This document shows, piece after piece, positions 42,384-51,752 of a DNA stretch of 64,000 bases. Numbering within the stretch: the first letter of the stretch is position 1; the number at the start of each line of letters is the position of its first letter. The position numbers and the translations under genes are program-made. Origin of the DNA: Pseudomonas sp. PDM04 (GTDB taxonomy: Bacteria; Pseudomonadota; Gammaproteobacteria; Pseudomonadales; Pseudomonadaceae); NCBI RefSeq assembly GCF_014851765.1, contig NZ_JACVAI010000007.1, positions 124,001 to 188,000 on the forward strand, in the 5' to 3' direction. A model generated the notes under the pieces. That model was given only the letters and a program-made list of their open reading frames with translations, did not search any database and had not been told where the DNA came from.

Positions 42384-42992
42384 TCACGCCAGCATGCTCA
42401 ACCAGGCCGAGCCGAGCAGCAACAGGGCCATGCAGCGGTTGAAGCGTTGCACGGCGCGGGGTGAACGCAACCAGCGCACGGAGCCCGCGCCGAGCAGCGC
42501 CCAGACCCCGAGGCATGGCAGGGAAATCAGGAAGAACGCCAGTGACAGGTACAGCACATGGCTCAGGCGCTGTTCGCCGCCGACGGCAAACACGCTGACC
42601 ACCGCCAACGCCATCATCCAGGTTTTCGGGTTGATCAGTTGCAGGCCCGCCGCGCCGACCAGGCCCAGTCGGCCGTTGGGATCCTGGGCATCCAGCGCCT
42701 CGGCGGGCGCGCTGAAAATCTGCCAGGACAGGTAACTCAGCCAGGCCACGCCCATCCACTGCATCGCGGTTTGCACGGCGGGCCAGGCGGTCAGCGAGGA
42801 ACCGGCCCCGGTGCCGACCAGCAGGACGATGGTCGCGGCGCTGGCGCAGGCACCGAAAATGATCGGCACGGCTGCGGCCAGGCCATAGCGGGCACTGTTG
42901 CTCAACACCAGAATGTTGGTCGGGCCCGGTGTGATCGAAGCCACGAATGCAAACAACAGGAAGGGCAGGAACGTCGGGAAGGCAGCGAACAT
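42384..42992 (-). CDS. LysE-family amino acid exporter
   Basis: 202 residues, six membrane helices. SITPGPTNILVLSNSARYG near the N-terminus and LQLINPKTWMMAL in the middle are LysE/RhtB signatures. Exports an amino acid or derivative. The AraC regulator gene lies 52 bases upstream on the same strand and may control it. Substrate unknown. Confidence 0.9.
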   Translation of the reverse strand: MFAAFPTFLPFLLFAFVASITPGPTNILVLSNSARYGLAAAVPIIFGACASAATIVLLVGTGAGSSLTAWPAVQTAMQWMGVAWLSYLSWQIFSAPAEALDAQDPNGRLGLVGAAGLQLINPKTWMMALAVVSVFAVGGEQRLSHVLYLSLAFFLISLPCLGVWALLGAGSVRWLRSPRAVQRFNRCMALLLLGSAWLSMLA

Positions 42993-43044
42993 CGCGGGTC
43001 ACTCCGGTGAAGATCTGTGAGGTCGATCTTCACAAGCCCAGGGT

Positions 43045-43884
43045 TCAACTGTCTGGAAGATTTGAGCAGCGCTTGCGGTACAGCGCCGGCGTCAGGCCGT
43101 AGGCTCGGACAAACCAGCGACCCAGGTGACTCTGGTCGGCGAAGCCCAGGGCCATGGCCACCGTTGCCGGTTGCTCGCCACGGGCCAGTAACCGGCGCGC
43201 GGTGGCCAGGCGCAATTGCACCAGATAGGCATGCGGCGCGATGCCGAAGGCGGCCTTGAAGGCGCGGGTCAGGCGAAAGCGATCCACCCCGGTTGCCAGT
43301 GCAAGCTGGTCGAGGCCGATGTCTTCGTGGGCGTGGGCATGCAGGTACTCCCGGGCCTTCTGCGCCACCAGTGGCAGGCGCGGGTCTTCGCCATAGCGGG
43401 TGCGCCAGTGCAGATGGGTGGTGAGGCGTTCGAGCAATCCGTCGAGGGCGGTCTGGCGCACGATCTTCAGTTCGCCGTGATGCAGGGTTGCAAAGGCCAG
43501 CGTGGTGGCCCGGGCCAGTGCGTCGTCGGTGGTCAGGGTGTGGGCGAAACCCAGTTCGCCATGGTCGGGCGCCTTGTCGAACATCGCGCTGATTTCCCGG
43601 GTCAGCCACTGGGGATCGAGGTACAGCATGCGGTAGGTGAAGCCGTCGGCGGTGGGGGCCTCGCCGTCATGAATGTCGCCCGGCTCCAGCAGGAACACCT
43701 TGCCCGGCGTGCTCTGGTGCCTGGCCCGGCGACAGTTGAACTGCTGCACCCCTTGCTCGGTGACGCCCACCAGGTAGCTGTCGTGCCAGTGCGGATCGTA
43801 GGCGTGCCCCTCGAAATGCGCGCGCAGGGTCTCGATGCCGGTGTCGGCGTCCTGGGCCAGGTCGATCCAGTTTCGACTCGTCAT
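43045..43884 (-). CDS. AraC-family transcriptional regulator
   Basis: 279 residues. The N-terminal cupin (HWHDSYLVGVTEQGVQQF, LLEPGDIHDGEA) binds an effector; the C-terminal two helix-turn-helix units (IGLDQLALATGVDRFRLTRAFKAAFG and the GFADQSHLGRWFVRAYGLTP signature) bind DNA. Upstream of the LysE exporter on the same strand, the usual pairing for induced amino-acid export. Effector unknown. Confidence 0.92.
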   Translation of the reverse strand: MTSRNWIDLAQDADTGIETLRAHFEGHAYDPHWHDSYLVGVTEQGVQQFNCRRARHQSTPGKVFLLEPGDIHDGEAPTADGFTYRMLYLDPQWLTREISAMFDKAPDHGELGFAHTLTTDDALARATTLAFATLHHGELKIVRQTALDGLLERLTTHLHWRTRYGEDPRLPLVAQKAREYLHAHAHEDIGLDQLALATGVDRFRLTRAFKAAFGIAPHAYLVQLRLATARRLLARGEQPATVAMALGFADQSHLGRWFVRAYGLTPALYRKRCSNLPDS

Positions 43885-43960
43885 GCTGCACCTGTGAGAC
43901 GGATTGCCGGGTTATTTAACGCCCGTGGCGCCGGCGATGCCTAGAACGTTTGTGCAGGTT

Positions 43961-44602
43961 TCAATTGAACAGCCCGGCAGCAATGTTGATCGAAAAACCG
44001 AGAATCGCCGTGTTGAACAGAAACCCGATCAGCGATTGCGCCAGCACGATCTTGCGCAGCTCCCGCGTTGCCACGCCGACGTCGGAGGTCTGCACCGCCA
44101 CGCCGATAGTGAACGAGAAGTACAGGAAGTCCCAATAATTGGGGGTGGTCAAGCCTTCGGCAAAACGCAGGGCCGGGTCCTTGCCGTTCCAGGTGTAGAA
44201 CAGGCGGGCGTAATGCACGCTGAAAATCACCCCGATCAGCAGCCAGGAACCGATGACGGTCAGCGCGGTGAAACCGTAATGCAGCAGCTTGCCGGTGCTC
44301 TCCAGATCCTTGCTGCCGGCCAGTTCGAAAGTGATGGTCGCCAGGCTGGCCATCGCGGCGATGCACACCACCAGCAACACCAGCCCGGCGTTCTCGTCTT
44401 CGATCTCGGCGATGCGTTTGACATCCGGTGCCTTGGCGCGGGCGGCGAGCCAGATCATCAGCAACAGATACGTCCAAACCCCGGCGTTCCAGCCGATGAG
44501 GATTTTGCTGATGATCGAATCGGCTGGAGCCAGAATGCCCACCGCGAGACCGAGGGTGGCGGCGGCGGACAGGCGCGGATGGGTGCGGGCGAGGAAGGGC
44601 AT
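43961..44602 (-). CDS. DUF1345 membrane protein
   Basis: 213 residues with about five membrane helices: spans near 10-30, 35-55, 75-95, 110-130 and 185-210. The segments HYARLFYTW and NYWDFLYFSFTIGVAVQTSDV are the DUF1345 hallmark; the latter resembles the pore-loop region of two-pore channels. The ATG at 44602 gives the normal family N-terminus. Function unknown. Confidence 0.82.
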   Translation of the reverse strand: MPFLARTHPRLSAAATLGLAVGILAPADSIISKILIGWNAGVWTYLLLMIWLAARAKAPDVKRIAEIEDENAGLVLLVVCIAAMASLATITFELAGSKDLESTGKLLHYGFTALTVIGSWLLIGVIFSVHYARLFYTWNGKDPALRFAEGLTTPNYWDFLYFSFTIGVAVQTSDVGVATRELRKIVLAQSLIGFLFNTAILGFSINIAAGLFN

Positions 44603-44670
44603 GGAGGCTCGATGATCAGGGCTGTGCAGACACCTTAGCCCAGCGAGGTCATGGATGACCACAATCCCTC

Positions 44671-44770
44671 TGTGGGAGCGAGCCTGCTCGCGATGGCTGA
44701 AAGAACACCACGGGGTGGCAGGTGCCCGGTGTCATCGTTCACGCCCATCGCGAGCTGGCTCGCGCCCACA
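44671..44770. repeat. REPIN
   Basis: TGTGGGAGCGAGCCTGCTCG and a decayed partner CATCGCGAGCTGGCTCGCGC-CCACA, 100 bases apart end to end. Lies between the DUF1345 gene and the end of the RND pump gene. Confidence 0.85.
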
Positions 44771-44786
44771 ATGGAAGAGGATGGCG

Positions 44787-47700
44787 TCAGGGGGTTTCAT
44801 GACCCCTGCGCACCCACTTCATCACCACCACAAAAAACACCGGCACGAACACCACCGCCAGGGTCGCCGTGATCATCCCGCCGATCACCCCGGTGCCAAT
44901 GGCCTGTTGGCTTGCCGAGCTGGCGCCCGTGGCGATGGCCAGCGGGACCACGCCGAGGATGAAGGCCAGGGAGGTCATGACGATGGGACGCAGGCGCAGG
45001 CGCGCGGCCTGCAGCGTGGCGTCGATCAGGTCGTGGCCGTCGTCGTACAGGCTCTTGGCAAACTCGATGATCAGGATCGCGTTCTTCGCCGACAGGCCGA
45101 TGATGGTGATCAGGCCGACCTTGAAGAACACGTCGTTGGGCATGCCGCGCAGGGTCACCGCCAGGACGGCCCCGAGCACGCCGAGCGGCACCACCAGCAG
45201 CACCGAGGTCGGGATCGACCAGCTCTCGTACAGCGCCGCCAGGCACAGGAACACGATCAGCAACGACAACCCCAGCAGGATCGGCGCCTGGCTGCCCGAC
45301 AGCCGCTCCTGCAACGACAACCCGGTCCATTCCTGGCCCAGGCCGGCGGGGCCCAGTGCGACCAGGCGTTCGATTTCCGCCATGGCTTCACCGGTGCTGT
45401 GCCCCGGTTTGGGTTCACCGGAAATACTGATCGCCGGGTAGCCGTTGTAGCGGGTCAATTGCGCCGGGCCCTGGGTCCATCTGGCCTGGACGAATGCGGA
45501 CAGCGGCACCATGTTGCCGCTGTTGTTGCGCACGTGGATCTTCAGCAGGTCGGCGACCTGGCTGCGTTGATCGCCTTCCGCCTGCACCACCACCCGTTGC
45601 ATCCGTCCCTGGTTGGGGAAGTCGTTGATGTAGGCCGACCCGACCGCCGTGGACAGCACGCCGCCGATGTCGGCAAAGGAAACCCCCAGCGCATTGGCCT
45701 GCTTGCGATCGACGATCAGTTGCACCTGCGGCGCCTCGGCCAGGGCGCTCTCGCGCACGTTCATCAGGATCGGGCTTTTTTCGGCGGCGGCCAGCAACTC
45801 GGTGCGCGCCTGCATCAACGTGGCATGGCCGAGGCCGCCCCGGTCCTGCAAGCGGAACTCGAAGCCGCTGGAGGTGCCGAGGCCGTCCACCGGCGGCGGC
45901 AGGACCGAGAACGCCATGGCGTCCTTGATCTGGCTCAAGGCAATGTTGGCGCGGTCGGCGATCGAACTGGCGGTGTCGTCGCTGCCGCGCTCCGACCAGT
46001 CCTTGAGCGTGGTAAAGGCCAGCGCGGCGTTCTGCCCGCTGCCGGAGAAGCTGAAACCGAGGATCACCGTACTGTCGCCAACGCCGGGTTCGGTGGCGTT
46101 GTGCGCTTCGATCTGTTCGACCACCTGCACCGTGCGGTTCTTGCTGGCGCCGGGCGGCAGCTGAATGTCGGTGATGGTGTAGCCTTGGTCTTCTACCGGC
46201 AGGAACGAGGAGGGCAGGCGACTGAAGCACAGCCCCAGGCCGACCAGCAGCACGACGTAGATCGACAGGTAGCGGCCGCTGCGCTTGAGCGCATGAGCGA
46301 CCCAGCCTTGATAACCTTCGGTCAGTTGCTCGAAGCGGCGGTTGAATGCACCGAAGAAACCGCCCCTGGCGTGATGCTCGCCCTTGGCAATCGGCTTGAG
46401 CAGCGTGGCGCACAGCGCCGGGGTCAGGGTCAGCGCAAGGAAGGCCGAGAACAGGATCGAGGTGGCCATGGACAACGAGAACTGCCGGTAGATCACCCCC
46501 ACCGAACCCTGCATGAACGCCATCGGAATGAACACCGCCACCAGCACCAGGGTGATGCCGACGATCGCGCCGGTGATCTGCTGCATCGCCTTGCGTGTCG
46601 CCTCCTTCGGCGACAGGCCTTCGCTGACCATGATCCGCTCGACGTTCTCTACCACCACGATGGCGTCGTCCACCAGGATGCCGATGGCCAGGACCATGCC
46701 GAACATGGTCAGCACGTTGATCGAGTACCCCAGCGCGAGCATGGTGGCGAAGGTGCCCATCAGCGCCACCGGCACGACGAGGGTCGGGATCAGCGTGTAG
46801 CGCAGGTTCTGCAGGAACAGGAACATCACCGCGAACACCAGCACCATCGCTTCCAGCAGGGTGTAGACCACCTTGGTGATCGAGACCTTGACGAACGGCG
46901 AGGTGTCGTAGGGGATCTTGTATTCGACGTTGGCCGGGAAATAGCGCGCCAGTTCGTCCATTTTCGCCCGCACCAGGGTCGCGGTGCTCAAGGCGTTGGC
47001 CCCCGGCGACAACTGCACGCCCACGGCGGTGGACGGCTTGCCGTTCAGGCGGGTGCCGAACTGATATTCCTGGCTGCCGATTTCCACCCGTGCCACATCG
47101 CCGATGCGCACCGTGGAGCCGTCGGGGTTGGCCTTGAGCACGATGTCGGCAAATTCCTCCGGGGTCGACAGCTGACCCTTGACCAGAATCGTCGCGGTGA
47201 TTTCCTGGGTGGTGCGGGTCGGCAGATCGCCGATGCTGCCCGCCGAGACCTGGGCGTTCTGCGCAACGATGGCGGCGTTGACGTCCGCCGGGGTCAGGTT
47301 GAAGGCGAGCAGTTTCTGCGGGTCGATCCAGATCCGCATCGCCCGCTCGGCGCCGTAGAGCTGGGCCTTGCCGACGCCGTCCAGGCGCTTGATCTCGTTC
47401 ATCACGTTACGCGCCAGGTAATCGCTGAGCGCCACGTCGTCGAGCTTGCCGTCGGTGGAGGTCAGGGTGATCAGCAGCAGGAAGCCGGCGGAGACTTTCT
47501 CGACCTGCAGACCTTGCTGGTTGACCGCTTGCGGCAGGCGCGACTCGACGACCTTCAGGCGGTTCTGCACATCGACCTGCGCCATTTCCGGGTTCGTGCC
47601 CGGTTGGAAGGTGGCCTTGATCGTGGCGCTGCCCAGGCTGCTCTGGGACTCGAAATACAGCAGGTGATCGGCGCCGTTGAGCTCTTCCTCGATCAGGCTG

Positions 47701-47885
47701 ACCACGCTCTCGTCCACGGTCTGCGCCGAAGCGCCGGGGTACACGGCATAGATTTCGATTTGCGGCGGCGCGACGTCGGGATACTGCGCCACCGGCAATT
47801 GCGGAATGGCCAGGGCGCCGGCCAGCAGGATGAACAGGGCAACCACCCAGGCGAACACCGGGCGGTCGATAAAGAACTGCGGCAT
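44787..47885 (-). CDS. RND multidrug efflux pump inner-membrane protein (HAE1 family)
   Basis: 1032 residues with the AcrB plan: 12 membrane helices and two large periplasmic loops. IDRPVFAWVVALFI at the start, GILVDDAIVVVENVER (helix 4 proton-relay Asp pair) and GLSAKNAILIIEFAK (helix 10 Lys) are intact. It exports drugs or solvents by proton antiport together with the adaptor encoded 15 bases upstream. Closest in form to MexB/MexW-type pumps; specificity unknown. No outer-membrane channel gene follows. Confidence 0.95.
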   Translation of the reverse strand: MPQFFIDRPVFAWVVALFILLAGALAIPQLPVAQYPDVAPPQIEIYAVYPGASAQTVDESVVSLIEEELNGADHLLYFESQSSLGSATIKATFQPGTNPEMAQVDVQNRLKVVESRLPQAVNQQGLQVEKVSAGFLLLITLTSTDGKLDDVALSDYLARNVMNEIKRLDGVGKAQLYGAERAMRIWIDPQKLLAFNLTPADVNAAIVAQNAQVSAGSIGDLPTRTTQEITATILVKGQLSTPEEFADIVLKANPDGSTVRIGDVARVEIGSQEYQFGTRLNGKPSTAVGVQLSPGANALSTATLVRAKMDELARYFPANVEYKIPYDTSPFVKVSITKVVYTLLEAMVLVFAVMFLFLQNLRYTLIPTLVVPVALMGTFATMLALGYSINVLTMFGMVLAIGILVDDAIVVVENVERIMVSEGLSPKEATRKAMQQITGAIVGITLVLVAVFIPMAFMQGSVGVIYRQFSLSMATSILFSAFLALTLTPALCATLLKPIAKGEHHARGGFFGAFNRRFEQLTEGYQGWVAHALKRSGRYLSIYVVLLVGLGLCFSRLPSSFLPVEDQGYTITDIQLPPGASKNRTVQVVEQIEAHNATEPGVGDSTVILGFSFSGSGQNAALAFTTLKDWSERGSDDTASSIADRANIALSQIKDAMAFSVLPPPVDGLGTSSGFEFRLQDRGGLGHATLMQARTELLAAAEKSPILMNVRESALAEAPQVQLIVDRKQANALGVSFADIGGVLSTAVGSAYINDFPNQGRMQRVVVQAEGDQRSQVADLLKIHVRNNSGNMVPLSAFVQARWTQGPAQLTRYNGYPAISISGEPKPGHSTGEAMAEIERLVALGPAGLGQEWTGLSLQERLSGSQAPILLGLSLLIVFLCLAALYESWSIPTSVLLVVPLGVLGAVLAVTLRGMPNDVFFKVGLITIIGLSAKNAILIIEFAKSLYDDGHDLIDATLQAARLRLRPIVMTSLAFILGVVPLAIATGASSASQQAIGTGVIGGMITATLAVVFVPVFFVVVMKWVRRGHETP

Positions 47886-47900
47886 GGAAAAGCGTCCTGC

Positions 47901-49058
47901 TTACTGGCCAGTGGCCTGGGCGAGTGGAAGAGCGGTGTTGTCGATCTGGACTTTCTCGCCCGGCTTGGCGTGTTGCAGGCCTTCGATGACGATGCGGTCC
48001 CCGGGCTTGAGGCCGGCGGTCACGATCCAGCGATCGTTTTGCACGGCACCCAGTTCGACCGGTTGCTGGCCGACCCGTTGCTCGGCGTCGAGCAGCAGCA
48101 CCTGGGCAATTCCGGCGCTGTCGCGCTGCACAGCCCGCTGCGGCACGCTGATGCCTTGCTGGTTCACCGCCTGTTCCAGGCGTACCCGGACAAAACTGCC
48201 GGGCAGCAGGTCGAGGTCCGGGTTGGGAAACTCGCTGCGCAGGATGATCTGGCCCGTGCCCGGGTCGACGGTGATGTCGGTGAACAGCAGTTTGCCCGGC
48301 AGCGGATAAAGGCTGCCGTCATCCTCGATCAGCGTGGCTTTGGCCTCGCCCTGGCCGACGGCTTGCAACTGCCCGGAGCGGAAGGCGCGGCGCAGGTCGT
48401 TGAGCTCGCGGGTCGACTGGGTGAGGTCGGCATGGATCGGGTTCAGTTGCTGGATCAGGGCCAACGGCGTGGTTTCGTTCTGCCCCACCAATGCGCCTTC
48501 GGTGACCAGCGCGCGGCCGATGCGCCCGGAAATCGGTGCGGTGACGGTGGCGTAGCCGAGGTTGAGTCGAGCCCGGTCCACGGCGGCCTTCCTCGCGGCG
48601 ACTTCGGCAGCGGTTTGCCGTGCGCTGGCGCGGGCGTTGTCGTAGTCCTGGGCGCTGATGGCGTTGCCTTCGGTCAATTGGGCGTAGCGTTGCTCTTGCA
48701 GGCGCGCCTGGAAAGCATTGGCCTCGGCCTTGCGCAGGTCCGCCTCGGCGCTATCCAGGTCGGCCTTGAAAGGGGCCGGGTCGATGCGAAACAGCATGTC
48801 GCCCTTGTTCACATCGCTGCCTTCGCGGAACACCCGTTGCAGGACCACACCGGCGACCCGTGCGCGGACCTCGGCGACCCGCGGTGCGGCGATGCGCCCG
48901 CTCAACTCGCTGGTGATCGACAGCGGTCGGGCTTCGAGGGTCTCGATGCGCACGGTGGCCAATGGCGCGGCTTCCTCGGCGGTCGATGCCCGGTCGCATG
49001 CGCCCAGGGTCAAGGCCACGGCCAGCAGGCCGAGCTTGGCTAGCAGGTTCTTTGACAT
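47901..49058 (-). CDS. RND efflux periplasmic adaptor lipoprotein
   Basis: 385 residues. Lipoprotein signal MSKNLLAKLGLLAVALTLGAC with lipidated Cys21; then the barrel-sandwich lipoyl halves (RVAGVVLQRVFREGSDVNKG and APISGRIGRALVTEGALV) around a helical hairpin, and the beta-barrel and membrane-proximal domains. It links the pump to an outer-membrane channel. First gene of the pair, divergent from a two-component system, which probably regulates it. Confidence 0.93.
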   Translation of the reverse strand: MSKNLLAKLGLLAVALTLGACDRASTAEEAAPLATVRIETLEARPLSITSELSGRIAAPRVAEVRARVAGVVLQRVFREGSDVNKGDMLFRIDPAPFKADLDSAEADLRKAEANAFQARLQEQRYAQLTEGNAISAQDYDNARASARQTAAEVAARKAAVDRARLNLGYATVTAPISGRIGRALVTEGALVGQNETTPLALIQQLNPIHADLTQSTRELNDLRRAFRSGQLQAVGQGEAKATLIEDDGSLYPLPGKLLFTDITVDPGTGQIILRSEFPNPDLDLLPGSFVRVRLEQAVNQQGISVPQRAVQRDSAGIAQVLLLDAEQRVGQQPVELGAVQNDRWIVTAGLKPGDRIVIEGLQHAKPGEKVQIDNTALPLAQATGQ

Positions 49059-49219
49059 GGAAATACCCCATTGATGAACCCCGCATCCTACGGGGAGCCC
49101 GCGAGGTTAGCGGTGAAGCTTTGTAGGTGCTGTGTGAAATTGTGTAAGGGTTTTGCTCAGGAGCGGGTGAGGGCGTATATCCTTCACGGCTTGGAATTTA
49201 TTGCGCCCTTGCGGTCGCT

Positions 49220-49286
49220 ATCGCGAGCAGGCTCGCTCCCACAGTGGATTTGCGATCCCTTGTGGGCGCGAGCATGCTCGCGATGG
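49220..49286. repeat. REP pair, tail-to-tail
   Basis: ATCGCGAGCAGGCTCGCTCCCACA and TGTGGGCGCGAGCATGCTCGCGAT around 18 bases, in the intergenic region between the divergent efflux and two-component genes. It ends 38 bases before the response-regulator start. Confidence 0.85.
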
Positions 49287-49324
49287 CGGTCTCACCGACG
49301 CCACAGCACTCTCTGGAAACACCC

Positions 49325-50026
49325 ATGCCCAACATCCTCCTGGTCGAAGACGACAGCGCGCTGTCCGAACTGATTGCCAGCTACCTGGAACGCAACGGTT
49401 ACAGCGTCAGTGTCATCAGCCGTGGCGACGCGGTGCGCGAGCGGGCGCGGGTCAGTCCACCGGACCTGGTGATCCTCGACCTGATGTTGCCGGGGCTCGA
49501 CGGCTTGCAGGTGTGTCGCCTGCTGCGGGCCGATTCCGCGACGCTGCCGATTCTGATGCTCACCGCCCGCGATGATAGCCACGATCAGGTGCTGGGCCTG
49601 GAAATGGGGGCCGACGACTACGTCACCAAACCCTGCGAGCCCCGCGTCTTGCTGGCCCGTGTGCGCACCTTGTTGCGCCGCAGCAGCCTCAGCGAGCCGC
49701 AGACCGCCAACGACCGCATCCTGATGGGCAACCTGTGCATCGACCTGTCGGAGCGCACCGTGACCTGGCGCGGACAACTGGTGGAGTTGTCCAGCGGTGA
49801 ATACAACCTGCTGGTGGTGCTGGCCCGGCATGCCGGCGAAGTGCTGAGCCGCGACCAGATCCTGCAACGCCTGCGCGGCATCGAATTCAACGGCACCGAC
49901 CGCTCGGTGGACGTGGCGATCTCCAAGCTGCGGCGCAAGTTCGACGACCACGCCGGCGAAGCGCGCAAGATCAAGACGGTGTGGGGCAAAGGCTACCTGT
50001 TCAGCCGATCCGAATGGGAATGCTGA
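49325..50026 (+). CDS. OmpR-family response regulator (RstA-like)
   Basis: 233 residues. Receiver domain with acidic pocket Glu8-Asp9-Asp10, phosphoacceptor Asp52, Thr80 and Lys102; then a winged-helix domain (about 135-230) ending in TVWGKGYLF. The ATG at 49325 begins MPNILLVEDD; an upstream in-frame start would translate REP sequence. Partner of the kinase 4 bases downstream. Likely activates the divergent efflux operon. Confidence 0.93.
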   Translation: MPNILLVEDDSALSELIASYLERNGYSVSVISRGDAVRERARVSPPDLVILDLMLPGLDGLQVCRLLRADSATLPILMLTARDDSHDQVLGLEMGADDYVTKPCEPRVLLARVRTLLRRSSLSEPQTANDRILMGNLCIDLSERTVTWRGQLVELSSGEYNLLVVLARHAGEVLSRDQILQRLRGIEFNGTDRSVDVAISKLRRKFDDHAGEARKIKTVWGKGYLFSRSEWEC

Positions 50027-50030
50027 AGCG

Positions 50031-51332
50031 ATGTTCAGAATCCTGTTTCGCCTGTACCTGGTCACCATCGTTTCCTACAGCGCGGCGATTTACCTGGTGC
50101 CGGACGTGGTGGTCAAGGTCTTCCAGGAACGCTTTGTCACCTACAACCTCGATTACTCCCGTGGCCTGCAAACGCTCATGGTCAAGCAGTTCAAGGCCGT
50201 GCCAGAGGCCGAATGGCCGGCGTTGGCGGCGCAGATGGACAAGCAGTTCCAGCCGCTGCATATCGTCCTCAGCCGCAATGACGACGACGGTCTGACCCTG
50301 GCCGAACAAAAGCGTCTGCAGCGCGGCGAAAACGTGGTGCGGATCGGCGACTGGGGCTGGCGCACATTGGCGGTGGCGCCGCTGAACGAACACACGGTGG
50401 TGCAAATGGTGGTGCCACCGGACCCGATGGATGTCAGCCTTCTGTACTGGAGCATCAACGTGCTGATTGGCGCGACCATGCTCGCCTGCCTGCTGGTGTG
50501 GCTGCGCCCGCACTGGCGTGACCTGGAACGTCTCAAGGCGACGGCGGAACGCTTCGGCAAGGGCCACTTGGACGAACGCACGCAGATTGCACCCAGCTCC
50601 AACATCGGCAGCCTGGCCAACGTCTTCGACACCATGGCCGGCGACATCGAGAACCTGCTCAACCAGCAGCGCGACTTGCTCAACGCGGTTTCCCATGAAT
50701 TGCGCACGCCCCTGACCCGCCTGGATTTCGGCCTGGCCCTGGCGCTGTCGGACGACCTGCCCCGCGCCAGTCGCGAACGCTTGCAGGGGTTGATCGCGCA
50801 CATCCGCGAGCTGGATGAGCTGGTGCTGGAGTTGCTGTCCTACAGCCGCCTGCAAAACCCGGCGCGCCTGCCGGAGCGGGTCGAGGTGTCGCTGGATGAA
50901 TTCATCGACAGCATCCTGGGCAGCCTCGACGAGGAACTGGAGTCTCCGCAGATCGTCATCGACGTCATGCTCCACGGTCAGCTCGAACGTTTCATCCTCG
51001 ACCCGCGCCTGACCGCCCGGGCGATCCAGAATCTGCTGCGCAATGCCATGCGGTATTGTGAGAAACGCATCCAGGTCGGCGTTCAGGTGTGCCCAAAAGG
51101 CTGTGAGATCTGGGTCGACGACGACGGCATCGGCATTCCCGACGATGAGCGCGAACGCATCTTCGAGCCGTTCTACCGTCTGGATCGCAGCCGCGACCGG
51201 TCAACGGGCGGCTTCGGCCTTGGCCTGGCGATCAGTCGTCGCGCGCTGGAAGCGCAAGGCGGCACGCTCACGGTCGAACCCTCGCCATTGGGCGGTGCGC
51301 GATTCCGTTTGTGGTTGCCGACGCCGGCCTGA
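50031..51332 (+). CDS. Sensor histidine kinase (RstB-like)
   Basis: 433 residues. Membrane helices at about 7-24 and 138-157 enclose a periplasmic sensor of about 115 residues; then HAMP, dimerisation helix with His222 (AVSHELRTPLTRLD), and ATPase domain with N box (NLLRNAMRY), G1 (DDDGIGIP), F box (IFEPFYR) and G2 (GGFGLGLAI). It phosphorylates the adjacent regulator. The RLDFGLAL segment after the H box resembles RstB. Signal unknown. Confidence 0.93.
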   Translation: MFRILFRLYLVTIVSYSAAIYLVPDVVVKVFQERFVTYNLDYSRGLQTLMVKQFKAVPEAEWPALAAQMDKQFQPLHIVLSRNDDDGLTLAEQKRLQRGENVVRIGDWGWRTLAVAPLNEHTVVQMVVPPDPMDVSLLYWSINVLIGATMLACLLVWLRPHWRDLERLKATAERFGKGHLDERTQIAPSSNIGSLANVFDTMAGDIENLLNQQRDLLNAVSHELRTPLTRLDFGLALALSDDLPRASRERLQGLIAHIRELDELVLELLSYSRLQNPARLPERVEVSLDEFIDSILGSLDEELESPQIVIDVMLHGQLERFILDPRLTARAIQNLLRNAMRYCEKRIQVGVQVCPKGCEIWVDDDGIGIPDDERERIFEPFYRLDRSRDRSTGGFGLGLAISRRALEAQGGTLTVEPSPLGGARFRLWLPTPA

Positions 51333-51440
51333 TTTTTTTTGCCCGACCTGTCAAACCTGACAGTAGTCACGCTGACCATTTCGGCGTTTCATGAACCCTC
51401 GCCGTCGTGCCTTGAGGCCATGGACGGCAGGAGGGTAGAA

Positions 51441-51716
51441 ATGAGCGCACGGATAGTGAAACGACACGCCGAAGGTACGATCAGCGCGATCCGGCATGTC
51501 AGGGTGGATGACATGCCGACCAAGTTCGCCATGGTCATGCCCAGTGATGGCTATCCCAAGATGGCGGTACGCATCGGGCTCAACATCACGGCCGAAGGCG
51601 ACGACTATTTCCTGGTCGGCGACCGGGTCAGGTACACGGTCCTGATGGACGGGGCAGGTGCGTTTCCCACGGCTCTGGACCTGCAGAAATTCGTCGACGA
51701 GGGCCAGCGCAGCTGA
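51441..51716 (+). CDS. Small hypothetical protein (RHAEG-IS type)
   Basis: 91 residues starting MSARIVKRHAEGTIS, with AGGAGGGTAGAA just upstream. It is a mixed alpha/beta protein with no signal or cysteines. RHAEG-x-IS and YFLV are shared with the protein at 14191-14421. A CTGTCA-AACC-TGACAG palindrome at 51348-51363 lies in its upstream region. Function unknown. Confidence 0.6.
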   Translation: MSARIVKRHAEGTISAIRHVRVDDMPTKFAMVMPSDGYPKMAVRIGLNITAEGDDYFLVGDRVRYTVLMDGAGAFPTALDLQKFVDEGQRS

Positions 51717-51752
51717 TTGCCGTCCGAGCGATTTCGCCAGCAGCGCCGGCCC

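Noticed and set aside
44655..49043. A 1462-codon open frame on the plus strand
   Set aside because: It is the antisense shadow of the RND pump and adaptor genes. The translation is rich in His, Gln, Arg and Gly with no domain, as expected in GC-rich DNA.
51348..51363. CTGTCA-AACC-TGACAG as a terminator of the sensor kinase gene
   Set aside because: The stem is only 6 bp and the T-run lies before it, not after. It may be an operator of the small gene downstream, but I have no support for a regulator.
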